Positions 35,169 through 45,807 of a DNA stretch of 63,587 bases are shown here, piece after piece. The DNA lies in the NCBI GenBank assembly GCA_026707325.1, contig JAPOXA010000146.1, positions 1 through 63,587 of the forward strand, given 5' to 3'. Below the pieces are notes generated by a model. The model was not told where the DNA came from and ran no database searches. It was given only the letters and a program-made list of their open reading frames with translations. The translations under genes were made by a program, and so were the position numbers. How positions within the stretch are numbered: the first letter of the stretch is position 1; every line of letters begins with the position of its first letter. This DNA is from Acidobacteriota bacterium. Lineage in GTDB: Bacteria > Acidobacteriota > Thermoanaerobaculia > Multivoradales > Multivoraceae.

Positions 35169-35180
35169 CCGACCGGTCGG
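35169..35180. promoter_or_regulatory. 12-nt perfect palindrome, possible operator
   Basis: CCGACCGGTCGG, 34 nt to the right of the other palindrome and about 90 nt upstream of the acyltransferase start. TetR-like operators often have this GC-rich form, but a 12-nt palindrome can arise by chance in such GC-rich DNA. Confidence 0.25.
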
Positions 35181-35270
35181 ATGGTTCCGGGGCAGTCCGT
35201 GGCGTAGACTGCCGGCGATCGGACGGAGAGCAGTCGGGAGGTGGTTGCGGCGGTCGAGCGCGGGCTCAGA

Positions 35271-36662
35271 ATGCGAGGCCTCAGGTGGTTTCTGCGCCTG
35301 CTGGCGAGGTTGTTCTTTCGCAGCGTCGAGGTGGTCGGCAGCGAGAACGTGCCGCGGGAGGGAGGCGGTCTGCTCGTTGCCTGGCACCCCAACGGTCTGG
35401 CCGACGGCATCCTGCTTCTCGGCTTCTGTCCCCGCTCCGTGACCTTCGGCGCCCGCCACGGCCTGTTCCGACTCCCGATCGTCGGCTGGTTGTTGCGCGG
35501 CGCCGGCGCCGTGCCGCTGTACCGTCGCCGGGACCGGGGCGAGGCAGGCGCCCGCATGAGCGACGAGGAGCGGCGGGCGGCGAACCACCGGAGTCTTGGC
35601 GCGCTGGCTGGCTCCGCGCGGCAGTCCTTCGTCGCCATCTTCCCGGAAGGCGCGACGCACGACGAGCCCCAGTTGCTCGAGCTGCGGGCCGGTGCGGCGC
35701 GGCTGTTCCAGCTCGCCCGGGAGGGCGGCGGCGATCCCCTGCTGGTGCCGGTGGGACTTCACTACGAACGCAAGCACGCTTTCCGTTCCCGGGCACTGCT
35801 GGCGTTCTATCCGCCGGTCGAGCTGCCGGAGAATCTGCGTCCCGAGACCTTCGTGGACCGGCTGACCGGGCTGATCCAGGAGCACCTCATCGAGGTCACC
35901 CATCCGACCGAGAGCTGGGAGCTTCACCGGGCAATGGAACAGGTGCGGTCCCTGGTGCGGGCGGAGCAGGCAGCCCGCGAAGGCGTTTCGCGACTTCGCC
36001 GGGCGCCGATGCAGGAGCGCGATGCGGGCTTCGCGCGGGTTTGGGCGGGCTATCGAAAGCAGCGTGCGATCGATCCCGGCGTCGTGGACCGGCTGGTTGC
36101 TCGGGTGACCCGCTACGGGGAGGCCCTGCGGTTGCTGGGCCTGAGCGATCGGGACCTGGACGGCGCTCCGCTCGGGCGCACGGTCTGGCGCGTGATGCTC
36201 CTTTGCGTCGAAGCGCTGCTCATGCTCCTCTTGCTGCCGACGGTCGTCCTGATCGGCAACCTCGTCAACCTTCCGGCCGCGCTGCTCGTCGCTCTCGGTG
36301 CGAGAAAGCTGTCCGTGACCCGCAAGGAACAGGCGGGCCTGAAGATGTTCCTGGGGCTGATCATCCTGCCGATGGCCTGGATGGCGGCCAGCCTGGCGGT
36401 AGGCCTGGCCTGGACCGAGCCTCTGCCCGGCTTCGACTGGAGGCCCGAGGCCCTGTGGGTGCGTGTCGCGGGGATGCTGGCTTTGTGCGTGCTCTCCGCC
36501 CTGCTGGGCCTCCGCTACCACCGGTTCATTGCCGAAGTCGGTCACGGTCTGCGGGCGCTCTGGGTCGGCGGATTCCGCAGGGGTGCGGTGAAACGGCTGC
36601 GCCGGCAGCGTTCGCTCCTGTACGACGAGGTGATCGGCCTGGTGGCGGTTCTCGACGTGTGA
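35271..36662 (+). CDS. Glycerol-3-phosphate/DHAP acyltransferase-like protein (Gat1/Sct1-type PlsC domain) with C-terminal membrane region
   Basis: 463 residues from ATG 35271; a GTG at 35241 with GGAGAG upstream is an alternative start. The PlsC domain (about 1-215) has the active-site motif AWHPNGLADG, i.e. H-x5-D rather than the bacterial H-x4-D, and FPEGATHDEPQLLELRAGAA. Both resemble the fungal Gat1/Sct1-type G3P/DHAP acyltransferases and a bacterial group of the same form. Hydrophobic helices follow at about 313-345, 362-385 and 402-420. Inner-membrane phospholipid synthesis is the likely role. First gene of a plus-strand run. Confidence 0.82.
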   Translation: MRGLRWFLRLLARLFFRSVEVVGSENVPREGGGLLVAWHPNGLADGILLLGFCPRSVTFGARHGLFRLPIVGWLLRGAGAVPLYRRRDRGEAGARMSDEERRAANHRSLGALAGSARQSFVAIFPEGATHDEPQLLELRAGAARLFQLAREGGGDPLLVPVGLHYERKHAFRSRALLAFYPPVELPENLRPETFVDRLTGLIQEHLIEVTHPTESWELHRAMEQVRSLVRAEQAAREGVSRLRRAPMQERDAGFARVWAGYRKQRAIDPGVVDRLVARVTRYGEALRLLGLSDRDLDGAPLGRTVWRVMLLCVEALLMLLLLPTVVLIGNLVNLPAALLVALGARKLSVTRKEQAGLKMFLGLIILPMAWMAASLAVGLAWTEPLPGFDWRPEALWVRVAGMLALCVLSALLGLRYHRFIAEVGHGLRALWVGGFRRGAVKRLRRQRSLLYDEVIGLVAVLDV

Positions 36663-36693
36663 CGGGTCCCGATTGTTGTAGCCTCCCGGTGCC

Positions 36694-36987
36694 ATGGGGC
36701 GGGTCATCGTTGCCTTCTTGGGACGCCTTGCCCGTTCCGGCCCTGCACGGCCGTTGCGGTTGGCGCTGCGCCGCGTCATCGGCACGGGTGCTTACGACCG
36801 TTTCCGCCTGGCGGTGTGGGCGCGGGCGAAGGAGGTCGTGAGGGTGGATCCGCTTCACGCCGACATCCTGCCGTTGATCGAGAAACTCGATGCCGCCGGA
36901 CGCCTGAGGGCCGGCGCCGCGAGGAGGCTGCGATCGGCGGCCAGGGGGATTCGCGCCGAGGTGAGGCGGGAAGCACGGGGCGCCTGA
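36694..36987 (+). CDS. Small basic protein of unknown function
   Basis: 97 residues, Arg-rich (RRLRSAARGIRAEVRREARG at the C-terminus), no family recognised. It fits neatly between the acyltransferase (31 nt) and the glycosyltransferase (7 nt) on the same strand, which favours a real operon member. The N-terminal half is mildly amphipathic and the C-terminal half helical, so membrane-surface or nucleic-acid binding is possible. Confidence 0.5.
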   Translation: MGRVIVAFLGRLARSGPARPLRLALRRVIGTGAYDRFRLAVWARAKEVVRVDPLHADILPLIEKLDAAGRLRAGAARRLRSAARGIRAEVRREARGA

Positions 36988-36994
36988 GGCCGCC

Positions 36995-38098
36995 ATGCGC
37001 GTCGGTTTCGACGTGAGCAAGCTGTTCGGCCCGCGGGACGGCGTAGCCAGGTACTCGGCCAGCCTGCTGGAGGCGCTGGCGGAGCTGTCGGAGGAGCGCG
37101 ACGGCATACCGGACCTCGTTCTGTATGCGCTCGATGCGGAGGTCGACGCTGGCGACTGGAAGCGGCTTCTGGAGGGACTGCCGGGGAACGTCCGGCGCGG
37201 ACCGGGCCGCTGGCCGCGGCGCCGGCATCTCGATCTGTTCCACATACCGACTTTCGCCGACCCCGCCTGCTTCGACGGTCCGGTCGTGTTCACGATCCAC
37301 GATCTGACCTTTCTCACTCACCCGCGGTTTCACGTGCCCGCGAACCGCAACCAGTGCCTGCTGGCGACGCTGCGGGCGGTGTCGCAGGGGGCCACGGTGA
37401 TTGCCGTGTCGGAGGCCACGGCCGAGGAGGTGCGGAAGTGGTTCGTGTTGCCGGACGACCGGCTGCGGGTGGTCTACGAGGCGGCCTCGGCCGCCTTCGC
37501 GGCGTTCGATGGCCCCGACCTCGAGGTGGCGAAGGCGCGGCTCGCGGAGCGTTTCGGTCTCGACGGACCGTTCGTTCTCTCGGTGGGAACGCTTGAACCG
37601 CGCAAGAACATCGCCCGGCTGATCGAGGCGTACGGCGGTCTCGGTCCGGACTTGCGGACCCGAACCCCGCTGGCGTTGGTCGGCGGCGGCGGCTGGAAGC
37701 GGGAGGCCGTGTTCGCGGGCGACTGGCCGGCTTTCGTGCGCCGGCTCGGCGCCGTGTCGGAGGAGGACCTGATCGCTCTCTACAACGTCGCCTCGGTGGT
37801 GGCCTATCCATCGCTGGTCGAGGGTTTCGGGCTGCCGGTGGTCGAGGCGATGGCCTGCGGCACGCCGGTCCTGACCTCGAACCGGTCGTCACTGGCCGAG
37901 GTGGCTGGAGATGCCGCCCTGTGCGTCGATCCGTTCGACGTGGCGGCGATCCGCCGCGGTCTCGACACCCTGCTGCGAGAGCCCGCGCGGCGGGATCACT
38001 ACCGGCGGGCCGGCCTGGAACGCGCGGCCACGTTCTCCTGGCGGCGGGCCGCCGAGGAGGTGGTCGGCATCTACGCCGAGCTCGCGGGCGGGTGCTAG
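36995..38098 (+). CDS. Glycosyltransferase family 4 (GT-B fold)
   Basis: 367 residues. N-terminal MRVGFDVSKLFGPRDGVARY (acceptor domain with the Gly-rich loop), FTIHDLTFL, VIAVSEATAEEV, then the donor-binding domain LSVGTLEPRKNIARLIEAY, LYNVASVVAYPSLVEGFGLP with the E-x7-E motif (EGFGLPVVEAMACGTPVL). It transfers a sugar from an NDP donor, probably in LPS or exopolysaccharide assembly. The 7-nt gap to the preceding small gene suggests one transcript. Confidence 0.9.
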   Translation: MRVGFDVSKLFGPRDGVARYSASLLEALAELSEERDGIPDLVLYALDAEVDAGDWKRLLEGLPGNVRRGPGRWPRRRHLDLFHIPTFADPACFDGPVVFTIHDLTFLTHPRFHVPANRNQCLLATLRAVSQGATVIAVSEATAEEVRKWFVLPDDRLRVVYEAASAAFAAFDGPDLEVAKARLAERFGLDGPFVLSVGTLEPRKNIARLIEAYGGLGPDLRTRTPLALVGGGGWKREAVFAGDWPAFVRRLGAVSEEDLIALYNVASVVAYPSLVEGFGLPVVEAMACGTPVLTSNRSSLAEVAGDAALCVDPFDVAAIRRGLDTLLREPARRDHYRRAGLERAATFSWRRAAEEVVGIYAELAGGC

Positions 38099-38123
38099 GG
38101 TGAGGCTCGCGGAGGAACTGTCT

Positions 38124-38903
38124 ATGCCTGCTTGTCGTGTCGGATTGACGCTTGTTCTCCTCTTGATTCCGGCCGCCCTTCCGGTTGTGGGCCAGGAGGC
38201 GGGATTGCACCGGGAGGTTCCTTCGGCGGAGGACTTCCGGCTCCTCAACGTCCGGGTTCGCGGCGAAGCTCTCGACGGCCGCGCCGCGCTGCGGGTAGCC
38301 GGCGATCCGGAGGTGCTCGGCACGATCGTCGCGGAGCGCCGGGAGGTGGTCGCGGAACTGCGCGCTCGCGGCGGAAGACCGGGCCCGGCCGCTTTCGAGG
38401 AGTCGCGGAGGGACTTCCTCGCCATCGTCGAGGACGTGGAGTTCGGAGACGGAACGATCGAAGTCGAACTCGCCGGCCAGCCGGCGCCGGGCGCCCAGGG
38501 TGGCGCGCGCGGCTTCGTCGGCGTCGCTTTCCGGGTGCAGGAGGACGACGAGACTTACGACTGCTTCTATCTGCGACCGACCAACGGCCGGGCGGAGGAC
38601 CAGCTCCGCCGGAACCACAGCGCGCAGTACATCTCCCACCCGCACTGGACCTGGTTCCGGTTGCGGGAGGAGACGCCGGCCCAGTACGAGACCTACGTTG
38701 ACATCGGTCCGGCCGAGTGGATCTCCGTGAAGATCGAGGTGACGGGCGAGAAGGCCAGGCTGTATGTGAACAGCGCGGCCCAGCCGACGCTGATCGTCAA
38801 CGATCTGAAGTCCGGAGCGGATGGCCGGGGCAAGGTCGCGCTGTGGATGGAAGGTTCGACCGTGGCCCACTTCCGCAACCTGCGGATCTCGCCGGCGGAG
38901 TAG
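38124..38903 (+). CDS. Secreted protein with concanavalin-like (DUF1080/LamG-type) domain
   Basis: 259 residues from ATG 38124, with GGAGGA at 38111-38116. Signal peptide of about 22 residues ending V-V-G-Q. The body (about 60-259) is beta-rich: [22 protein letters not shown] and [20 protein letters not shown] match the laminin-G/DUF1080 lectin-like fold seen in secreted carbohydrate-binding or 3-keto-glycoside hydrolase proteins. No catalytic residues can be named. Its function is unknown. Confidence 0.7.
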   Translation: MPACRVGLTLVLLLIPAALPVVGQEAGLHREVPSAEDFRLLNVRVRGEALDGRAALRVAGDPEVLGTIVAERREVVAELRARGGRPGPAAFEESRRDFLAIVEDVEFGDGTIEVELAGQPAPGAQGGARGFVGVAFRVQEDDETYDCFYLRPTNGRAEDQLRRNHSAQYISHPHWTWFRLREETPAQYETYVDIGPAEWISVKIEVTGEKARLYVNSAAQPTLIVNDLKSGADGRGKVALWMEGSTVAHFRNLRISPAE

Positions 38904-38965
38904 GGGGGTGGTGGGCCGTTCGGGCGATCGCCGGTTGCCGCGGACCGGGACCTGAGACGACCGCG

Positions 38966-39760
38966 ATGCGCCAGTACCTGGACCTGTTGCGCGAAGTGCT
39001 GGAAGAGGGCGTGGTCCGCGACGACCGCACCGGCACGGGGACCCGCAGCGTCTTCGGCCGGCAGTTGCGCTACGACCTTGCGGACGGGTTTCCGGTGCTG
39101 ACGACGAAGCGCCTGCACCTGCGGTCGATCATCGTCGAACTGCTGTGGTTTCTTCGTGGCGAGACGAACATCGACTACCTCCATCGGCACGGCGTGTCGA
39201 TCTGGGACGAATGGGCGGACGAGAACGGTGACCTCGGTCCCGTGTACGGTTCCCAGTGGCGCTCATGGCCGACTCCGGACGGCCGGTCGATCGACCAGAT
39301 CGCCGCGGTGATCGAGCGCATCCGGACCGAGCCGACGTCACGACGCCTGATGGTCAGTGCCTGGAACGTCGCCGAGGTCGACTCGATGGCCTTGCCACCC
39401 TGTCACGCGCTGTTCCAGTTCTACGTCGCCGCCGGCCGCCTGTCGTGCCAGCTCTACCAGCGGAGCGGCGACCTCTTTCTGGGAGTGCCCTTCAACATCG
39501 CGTCCTACTCGCTGCTCCTGATGATGGTCGCCCGGAACTGCGGACTGGAGGCCGGGGAGTTCGTCCACACGTTCGGTGACGCCCACCTGTACAGCAACCA
39601 CGTGGATCAGGCCCGCGAGCAGTTGACCCGGAAACCCCGTCCACTGCCCAGGATGCTCATCAACCCGGACGTCGACTCCGTGTTCGACTTCACGCTCGAC
39701 GACTTCGAGCTCGTGGGCTACGAGCCTCATCCGCCGATCCGGGCCGCGGTCGCGGTCTGA
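38966..39760 (+). CDS. thyA: Thymidylate synthase
   Basis: 264 residues, the same length as E. coli ThyA. Key motifs: [48 protein letters not shown], catalytic Cys in [12 protein letters not shown], and [19 protein letters not shown]. It makes dTMP with 5,10-methylene-THF, yielding DHF. It is followed 21 nt later by folA, the DHF-recycling enzyme, a common and functionally logical pairing. Confidence 0.97.
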   Translation: MRQYLDLLREVLEEGVVRDDRTGTGTRSVFGRQLRYDLADGFPVLTTKRLHLRSIIVELLWFLRGETNIDYLHRHGVSIWDEWADENGDLGPVYGSQWRSWPTPDGRSIDQIAAVIERIRTEPTSRRLMVSAWNVAEVDSMALPPCHALFQFYVAAGRLSCQLYQRSGDLFLGVPFNIASYSLLLMMVARNCGLEAGEFVHTFGDAHLYSNHVDQAREQLTRKPRPLPRMLINPDVDSVFDFTLDDFELVGYEPHPPIRAAVAV

Positions 39761-39781
39761 GGCGGCAGGAGGGAAGGGGCA

Positions 39782-40288
39782 GTGAGAGTCTCGGCGATTC
39801 TGGCCGCGGCGACGAACGGCGTGATCGGGATCGAGGGTCAACTGCCCTGGCGGCTCAAGACCGACGTCCGGCGTTTCAAACGGCTGACCACGGGCCACCA
39901 CGTGGTGATGGGCCGGTGCACCTGGGAGGAGATCGGCTGCCGGCCGCTGCCGGGCAGGACGTGTGTCGTGCTGAGCAGGCAGGCCGGGTTCGAGGCTCCC
40001 GGAGCCGAGGTGCAGCGCTCGCTCGAAGCGGCGATCGAGGCGGCCCGCCGGGCGGGCGAGGAGGAGCTGTTCGTGATCGGCGGCGCCGGGTTGTTCAGCG
40101 CGGCGTTTCGCTTGGCGGACCGCGTGTACCTGACGCGTGTACTGGCCGAGGTCGAAGGCGACACGGCGGTCGATCTGTCTCCGCTCGACGACTGGCGGTC
40201 GGAGAGGACGGAGGATGTGCCGGCAGGCTCGGAAGACGACCATCCCACCCGCTTCGAAGTCCTGGCGCCGCCGGCGGGCGGCCGGTGA
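39782..40288 (+). CDS. folA: Dihydrofolate reductase
   Basis: 168 residues from GTG 39782, with GGAGGGAAGGGG upstream. Motifs: AAATNGVIGIEGQLPWRLK, KRLTTGHHVVMGRCTWEEIG, and VIGGAGLFSAAFRLADRVYL. It reduces DHF to THF, closing the thyA cycle. Its stop overlaps the queG start by 4 nt (GTGA), indicating translational coupling. Confidence 0.95.
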   Translation: MRVSAILAAATNGVIGIEGQLPWRLKTDVRRFKRLTTGHHVVMGRCTWEEIGCRPLPGRTCVVLSRQAGFEAPGAEVQRSLEAAIEAARRAGEEELFVIGGAGLFSAAFRLADRVYLTRVLAEVEGDTAVDLSPLDDWRSERTEDVPAGSEDDHPTRFEVLAPPAGGR

Positions 40289-41388
40289 GCGAGGGACCCG
40301 CCAAACCGGGCAGCCGTGCCGACCTGCTGGTCGGCTGGGCGCTCGAAGCGGGTTTCGACCGTGCGGGCATCGCCACGCTGGCGCCGCAAGCGGGAACCGG
40401 CTCCTCCTTCCTGCGCAGACTGGAACGGGGCCTCTTCGCCTCGATGGCCTGGCTCGGCCGCCGCCCGAACCGCCGGGTGGTCCCGGCCACGCTTCTCGAC
40501 GGCGCCAGGTCGGCGCTCTGTGTCGCGCTTCACTACCACCCCCTGGAAGGTGAGCCGGAACCGGCGGGCGACCTCTGGCCGCGGGTGGCGCGCTATGCCC
40601 GTGGAGACGACTACCACGACGTGATGGAGCGTCGTCTGCGGCGGCTTTCCTCGCGTATCCGGGAGGCGTTCCCGGGCGCCGGCACCCGCCTCTACGTCGA
40701 CACGGGGCCCGTGCTGGAGCGGACCCTGGCGGCGCGTGCCGGCCTCGGCGCAGTGGCCAAGAACACTCAGTTGCTCGACCGGAGCGGCTCCTGGTTCCTG
40801 CTCGGCGAACTGTTCCTGACCCTGGAGCTGGAGCCGAGCGAGCCGCTGGCCGAGGATCTCTGCGGAGACTGCCGGCGGTGCCTCGAGGCCTGTCCGACCG
40901 GAGCGCTGCCGGAACCCTACGTGCTGGACGCGGAGCGGTGCATCAGTTACTGGACGATCGAGCACCGCGGGGAGTTGCCGGAGAGGGCGCGCACGATGGT
41001 CGGCGACTGGGTGTTCGGTTGCGACATCTGCCAGGAGGTCTGCCCCTGGAACCAGCACCGGGCGGCCCCCGTCGAACGGCAGCGGGCAGGGATCTTCGGA
41101 CTTCCGCCAGACCGCGCCGAACTGGACCTGACCGCCCTCCTGTCGATTTCCGAGGAGGGCTACCGCCGCCGTTTTCGGCATAGCCCGATGAAGCGTGCGG
41201 GCAGGTCGGGCCTGCGACGCAACGTGGCCGTGGCGATGGGCAATCGGGCGGACCAGGCCTACGCCGCGGCCCTCGAACGGGCTCGGGAGAGCGACGATCC
41301 GGTTGTCGGCAGCCATGCGGAATGGTCGCTGGACCGCCTGGCCGAGGGCAGCGGCGGGGGCCGTAAGTTACCTGAAATCAGGGACTAA
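40285..41388 (+). CDS. queG: Epoxyqueuosine reductase
   Basis: 367 residues from GTG 40285, overlapping folA by 4 nt. The cobalamin-dependent domain has YARGDDYHDVMERRL and DTGPVLERTLAARAGLG. Two [4Fe-4S] clusters come from CGDCRRCLEACPTGAL and CDICQEVCPWNQH. The C-terminal HEAT-like repeat begins NVAVAMGN. It performs the last step of queuosine synthesis in tRNA. The protein depends on cobalamin, so the cell must make or import B12. Confidence 0.95.
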   Translation: MSEGPAKPGSRADLLVGWALEAGFDRAGIATLAPQAGTGSSFLRRLERGLFASMAWLGRRPNRRVVPATLLDGARSALCVALHYHPLEGEPEPAGDLWPRVARYARGDDYHDVMERRLRRLSSRIREAFPGAGTRLYVDTGPVLERTLAARAGLGAVAKNTQLLDRSGSWFLLGELFLTLELEPSEPLAEDLCGDCRRCLEACPTGALPEPYVLDAERCISYWTIEHRGELPERARTMVGDWVFGCDICQEVCPWNQHRAAPVERQRAGIFGLPPDRAELDLTALLSISEEGYRRRFRHSPMKRAGRSGLRRNVAVAMGNRADQAYAAALERARESDDPVVGSHAEWSLDRLAEGSGGGRKLPEIRD

Positions 41389-41427
41389 GGGCGGTCGAAT
41401 CGAGCCGATTCGCGAACCTCCAAGCGG

Positions 41428-41456
41428 TTGACCACGTAGTGCCGCGTCCCTATACT
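41428..41456 (+). promoter_or_regulatory. Sigma-70-type promoter for rpsA
   Basis: TTGACC (41428-41433) and TATACT (41451-41456) are separated by exactly 17 nt, the best -35/-10 pair I saw in the window. The likely start near 41463 leaves an untranslated leader of about 134 nt before rpsA. It follows queG and should drive the housekeeping block that begins with rpsA. Confidence 0.8.
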
Positions 41457-41596
41457 TGTTCGTCTGACCCCGGTGCCGGTTCGTCCTTGGGCGACTGCCT
41501 GTGGTGGCTCGTCCCGGGGCACGACTGTCGCCGTCCGAAGCACATTGAAACGCCTACCGCTGCCGTCGAGACACTGCGGCGAGAACACAGGAACTC

Positions 41597-43594
<1,998 letters not shown>

Positions 43595-43624
43595 GACCTG
43601 TTGGACCTGTGGGAGGAGCCGAGA

Positions 43625-43948
43625 ATGAAAGACGCGATCCAGTTCCCTTCCGACATCCGCCACGGCGTGACGAAGGCCCAGTTGGTCGAGGAGGTGGCAC
43701 GTAGCGCCAACCTCACCAAGAAGGACGCCGAGGTCATCGTCAGCACGGTCTTCGAGAGCATCGTCGACTCCCTGAAGGACGGCGACAAGATCGAGCTTCG
43801 CGGATTCGGGAGCTTCCGCATTCGGGAACGGGGGTCCCGGATCGGCCGGAATCCGAAGACAGGTGCTCGCGTCGACGTCCCTTCCAAGAAGATCCCGTAC
43901 TTCAAGCCTGGCAAGGAACTCAGGGAACGTCTCAACTCCGACGAGTAG
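43625..43948 (+). CDS. HU/IHF family DNA-binding protein (IHF-beta-like)
   Basis: 107 residues from ATG 43625, with GGGAGGAG upstream (31 nt after rpsA). Typical of the family: VTKAQLVEEVARSANLTKKD, LRGFGSFRIRERGSRIGRNP and KTGARVDVPSKKIPYFKPGK, the last covering the minor-groove arm. It bends DNA and organises the nucleoid. The order rpsA then ihfB/himD is also known in Proteobacteria. Confidence 0.92.
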   Translation: MKDAIQFPSDIRHGVTKAQLVEEVARSANLTKKDAEVIVSTVFESIVDSLKDGDKIELRGFGSFRIRERGSRIGRNPKTGARVDVPSKKIPYFKPGKELRERLNSDE

Positions 43949-43982
43949 GTCCGCCCGGGGCTGAGAGCAGCAGCCAGGTCCC

Positions 43983-44423
43983 GTGGCCGAGCCCGCCGCC
44001 GCGCAACGCATGACGACGACTCCGCCTCCTGCCGGCTCGCCTCCGCAACCCCAGGGACTCGTTCGGCAGATCGTGGTCGCGGTCGCGGCCTGGGCCGTGC
44101 CCGGGTCCGGTCACCTGTTGCTGAAGAAACCCCGCCGGGCCGCCGTCGTCTGCGGCGTGGTCCTGTTTTCCTTCCTGTTCGGGTGCTGGCTGCGTGGCCA
44201 TCTCTACGTCGTCATTCCCGAGCAGCCGCTCAGCCGTCTCGCGACGCTGAGCTCGATGGGCGCGGGGGCTCCCTACTTTCTCGCCCGCTACGTGGTGGAG
44301 TATCAAGGCGACATCCTCTCTTCGACATTCGAGTACGGCAAGGCCTTCCTGCTCACCGCCGGTCTTCTGAATCTGCTCGCCGTACTCGACGCCTGGGACA
44401 TCGCCAGCGGCTCGAAGGACTGA
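43983..44423 (+). CDS. DUF6677-like small membrane protein
   Basis: 146 residues from GTG 43983. After a Pro-rich N-terminus, hydrophobic stretches lie at about 28-45, 52-72 and 120-137. The pattern AVPGSGHLLLKKPRRAAVV and a terminal LLNLLAVLDAWDIASGSK resemble the TM2-like/DUF6677 family that I associate with Acidobacteriota. Function unknown. It is followed 4 nt later by another small membrane-protein gene, so the two were probably expressed together. Confidence 0.65.
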   Translation: MAEPAAAQRMTTTPPPAGSPPQPQGLVRQIVVAVAAWAVPGSGHLLLKKPRRAAVVCGVVLFSFLFGCWLRGHLYVVIPEQPLSRLATLSSMGAGAPYFLARYVVEYQGDILSSTFEYGKAFLLTAGLLNLLAVLDAWDIASGSKD

Positions 44424-44427
44424 TCCA

Positions 44428-44625
44428 GTGCTGACGAGTCACTTTGCCCTCATGGTGATCTACGCTCTGCAGGTCAGCCTGTTCTTTGCCGTGCTCTGGC
44501 GGCGGCGATTCAGGGACAGGGCGCGGCTCTTCCTGCAGATGATGATCGGCATGGTCGGCGGGGGCCTGGTGCTCGCCTGGTTGATGTTCCCGTTTCCATG
44601 GTCGCCGCCAACGCCGATTCCCTGA
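44428..44625 (+). CDS. Small membrane protein of unknown function
   Basis: 65 residues from GTG 44428 with two hydrophobic helices (about 5-24 and 35-56). No family is recognised. It overlaps the first 28 nt of lpxB, a tight operon arrangement. Its short length limits confidence, but the position between two conserved genes supports it. Confidence 0.55.
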   Translation: MLTSHFALMVIYALQVSLFFAVLWRRRFRDRARLFLQMMIGMVGGGLVLAWLMFPFPWSPPTPIP

Positions 44626-45800
44626 GCGTTCTGATTTCCGCCGGCGAGGCGTCGGGCGACCGTCATGCCGCGGGCCTCATGGAGGCGGCGGCCCGTCTGA
44701 CCGGGGACCGCAAGCGAATCCGCTTCTTCGGGCTCGGTGGCGACGCGATGGCCGCGGCCGGCCTGGAGCCTGTCGCGCACAGCGACGAGGTCGCGGTCGT
44801 CGGCATAGCCGAGGTCGTCCGCGAACTGCCGCGCATCCGCCGTGTGTTCCGCAAGCTGTTGCTGGCGACCGAAACGCGCCGGCCCAGCCTGGCCGTTCTG
44901 GTCGATTTCCCCGACTTCAACCTGAGGTTGGCACGTTGCCTGCGTCGCCGTGGCATACCGGTTCTGTACTACGTGTCGCCCCAGGTGTGGGCGTGGCGGC
45001 GGCGGAGGGTACGGACGATCGCGCGCCTCGTCGATCGCATGCTCGTGCTCTTCCCGTTCGAGGTCGACGTGTACCGGGGACATGAGCTCCACGTGGATCA
45101 CGTGGGGCACCCTCTCGTCGACGACGTGCCGGAGCTCGAGTCGGCTTGGGAGCGGCAGGACGGCGTGCCCGAACGACCGGTGCTGGCGCTTCTTCCGGGT
45201 TCGCGAAACAGCGAGGTTCGGCGAATCCTGCCGCCGATGCTGCGAGCGGCCGCCGAGCTGATCGGGACGGCGGAACGCGCCGGCCGGGTTCGTCTGATTC
45301 TGGCGCCTACGGTCGATCCGGAGCTGGTGCGCCGGTTGATCGCCAGCGGGCCCCTTGACGGTGACGAACTGGACGTGGTGCGCGCCGACCGGTTCGCCGC
45401 GGTCGCGGGTTCCCACCTCGCGCTCTGCGCCTCCGGAACGGCCACTCTCGAGGTCGGGCTTCTCGGGACTCCGATGGTCGTGGTCTACCGGGTGTCGCCG
45501 CTGACCTACGCGGTCGGACGTCTCCTGGTCGACCTGCCGTTCGTCAGCCTGGTGAACCTCGTGCTCGGCCGCCAGGTCGTGCCGGAGCTGTTGCAGGCGG
45601 AGGCGGATCACGAACGGATGGCCGCTGCGGCCACCAGACTGCTGAGCCGCCGAACTCGGATCGATGCCATGCGTGCGGCGCTGGCCGGACTGCGGCTCAC
45701 CCTGGGCGCGTCCGGAGCGAGCGAACGAGCGGCCGGTTGCCTGCTCGACGAACTGGGACTTCTGGAGGCCGGCCGAGCGCCGGGGACAGTGAAGGAGTGA
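44598..45800 (+). CDS. lpxB: Lipid-A-disaccharide synthase
   Basis: 400 residues. LpxB motifs: LISAGEASGDRHAAGLM, LVDFPDFNLRLARCLRRRGI, YYVSPQVWAWRRRRV, HVGHPLVDD, LLPGSRNSEVRRILPPML and CASGTATLEVGLLGTPMVVVYR. It joins UDP-diacylglucosamine and lipid X to form the lipid A disaccharide at the inner membrane, so this organism should have an LPS outer membrane. The other lpx genes are outside this window. Confidence 0.94.
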   Translation: MVAANADSLSVLISAGEASGDRHAAGLMEAAARLTGDRKRIRFFGLGGDAMAAAGLEPVAHSDEVAVVGIAEVVRELPRIRRVFRKLLLATETRRPSLAVLVDFPDFNLRLARCLRRRGIPVLYYVSPQVWAWRRRRVRTIARLVDRMLVLFPFEVDVYRGHELHVDHVGHPLVDDVPELESAWERQDGVPERPVLALLPGSRNSEVRRILPPMLRAAAELIGTAERAGRVRLILAPTVDPELVRRLIASGPLDGDELDVVRADRFAAVAGSHLALCASGTATLEVGLLGTPMVVVYRVSPLTYAVGRLLVDLPFVSLVNLVLGRQVVPELLQAEADHERMAAAATRLLSRRTRIDAMRAALAGLRLTLGASGASERAAGCLLDELGLLEAGRAPGTVKE

Positions 45801-45807
45801 TCCGGCG

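Larger units (their letters stand above)
34897..35270. other. Intergenic region between comM and the acyltransferase gene
   Basis: Together with the structured element this divergent gap spans 34782-35270, the longest non-coding stretch in the window. It holds a possible leader ORF (35016-35105, minus), two perfect palindromes (35119-35134, 35169-35180) and a GTCCG-TT-CGGAC mini-hairpin near 34968. TAGACT at about 35203-35208 could be a -10 element for the plus-strand gene, but no convincing -35 was found. No tRNA, tmRNA, SRP or RNase P core motif was recognised. Confidence 0.5.
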
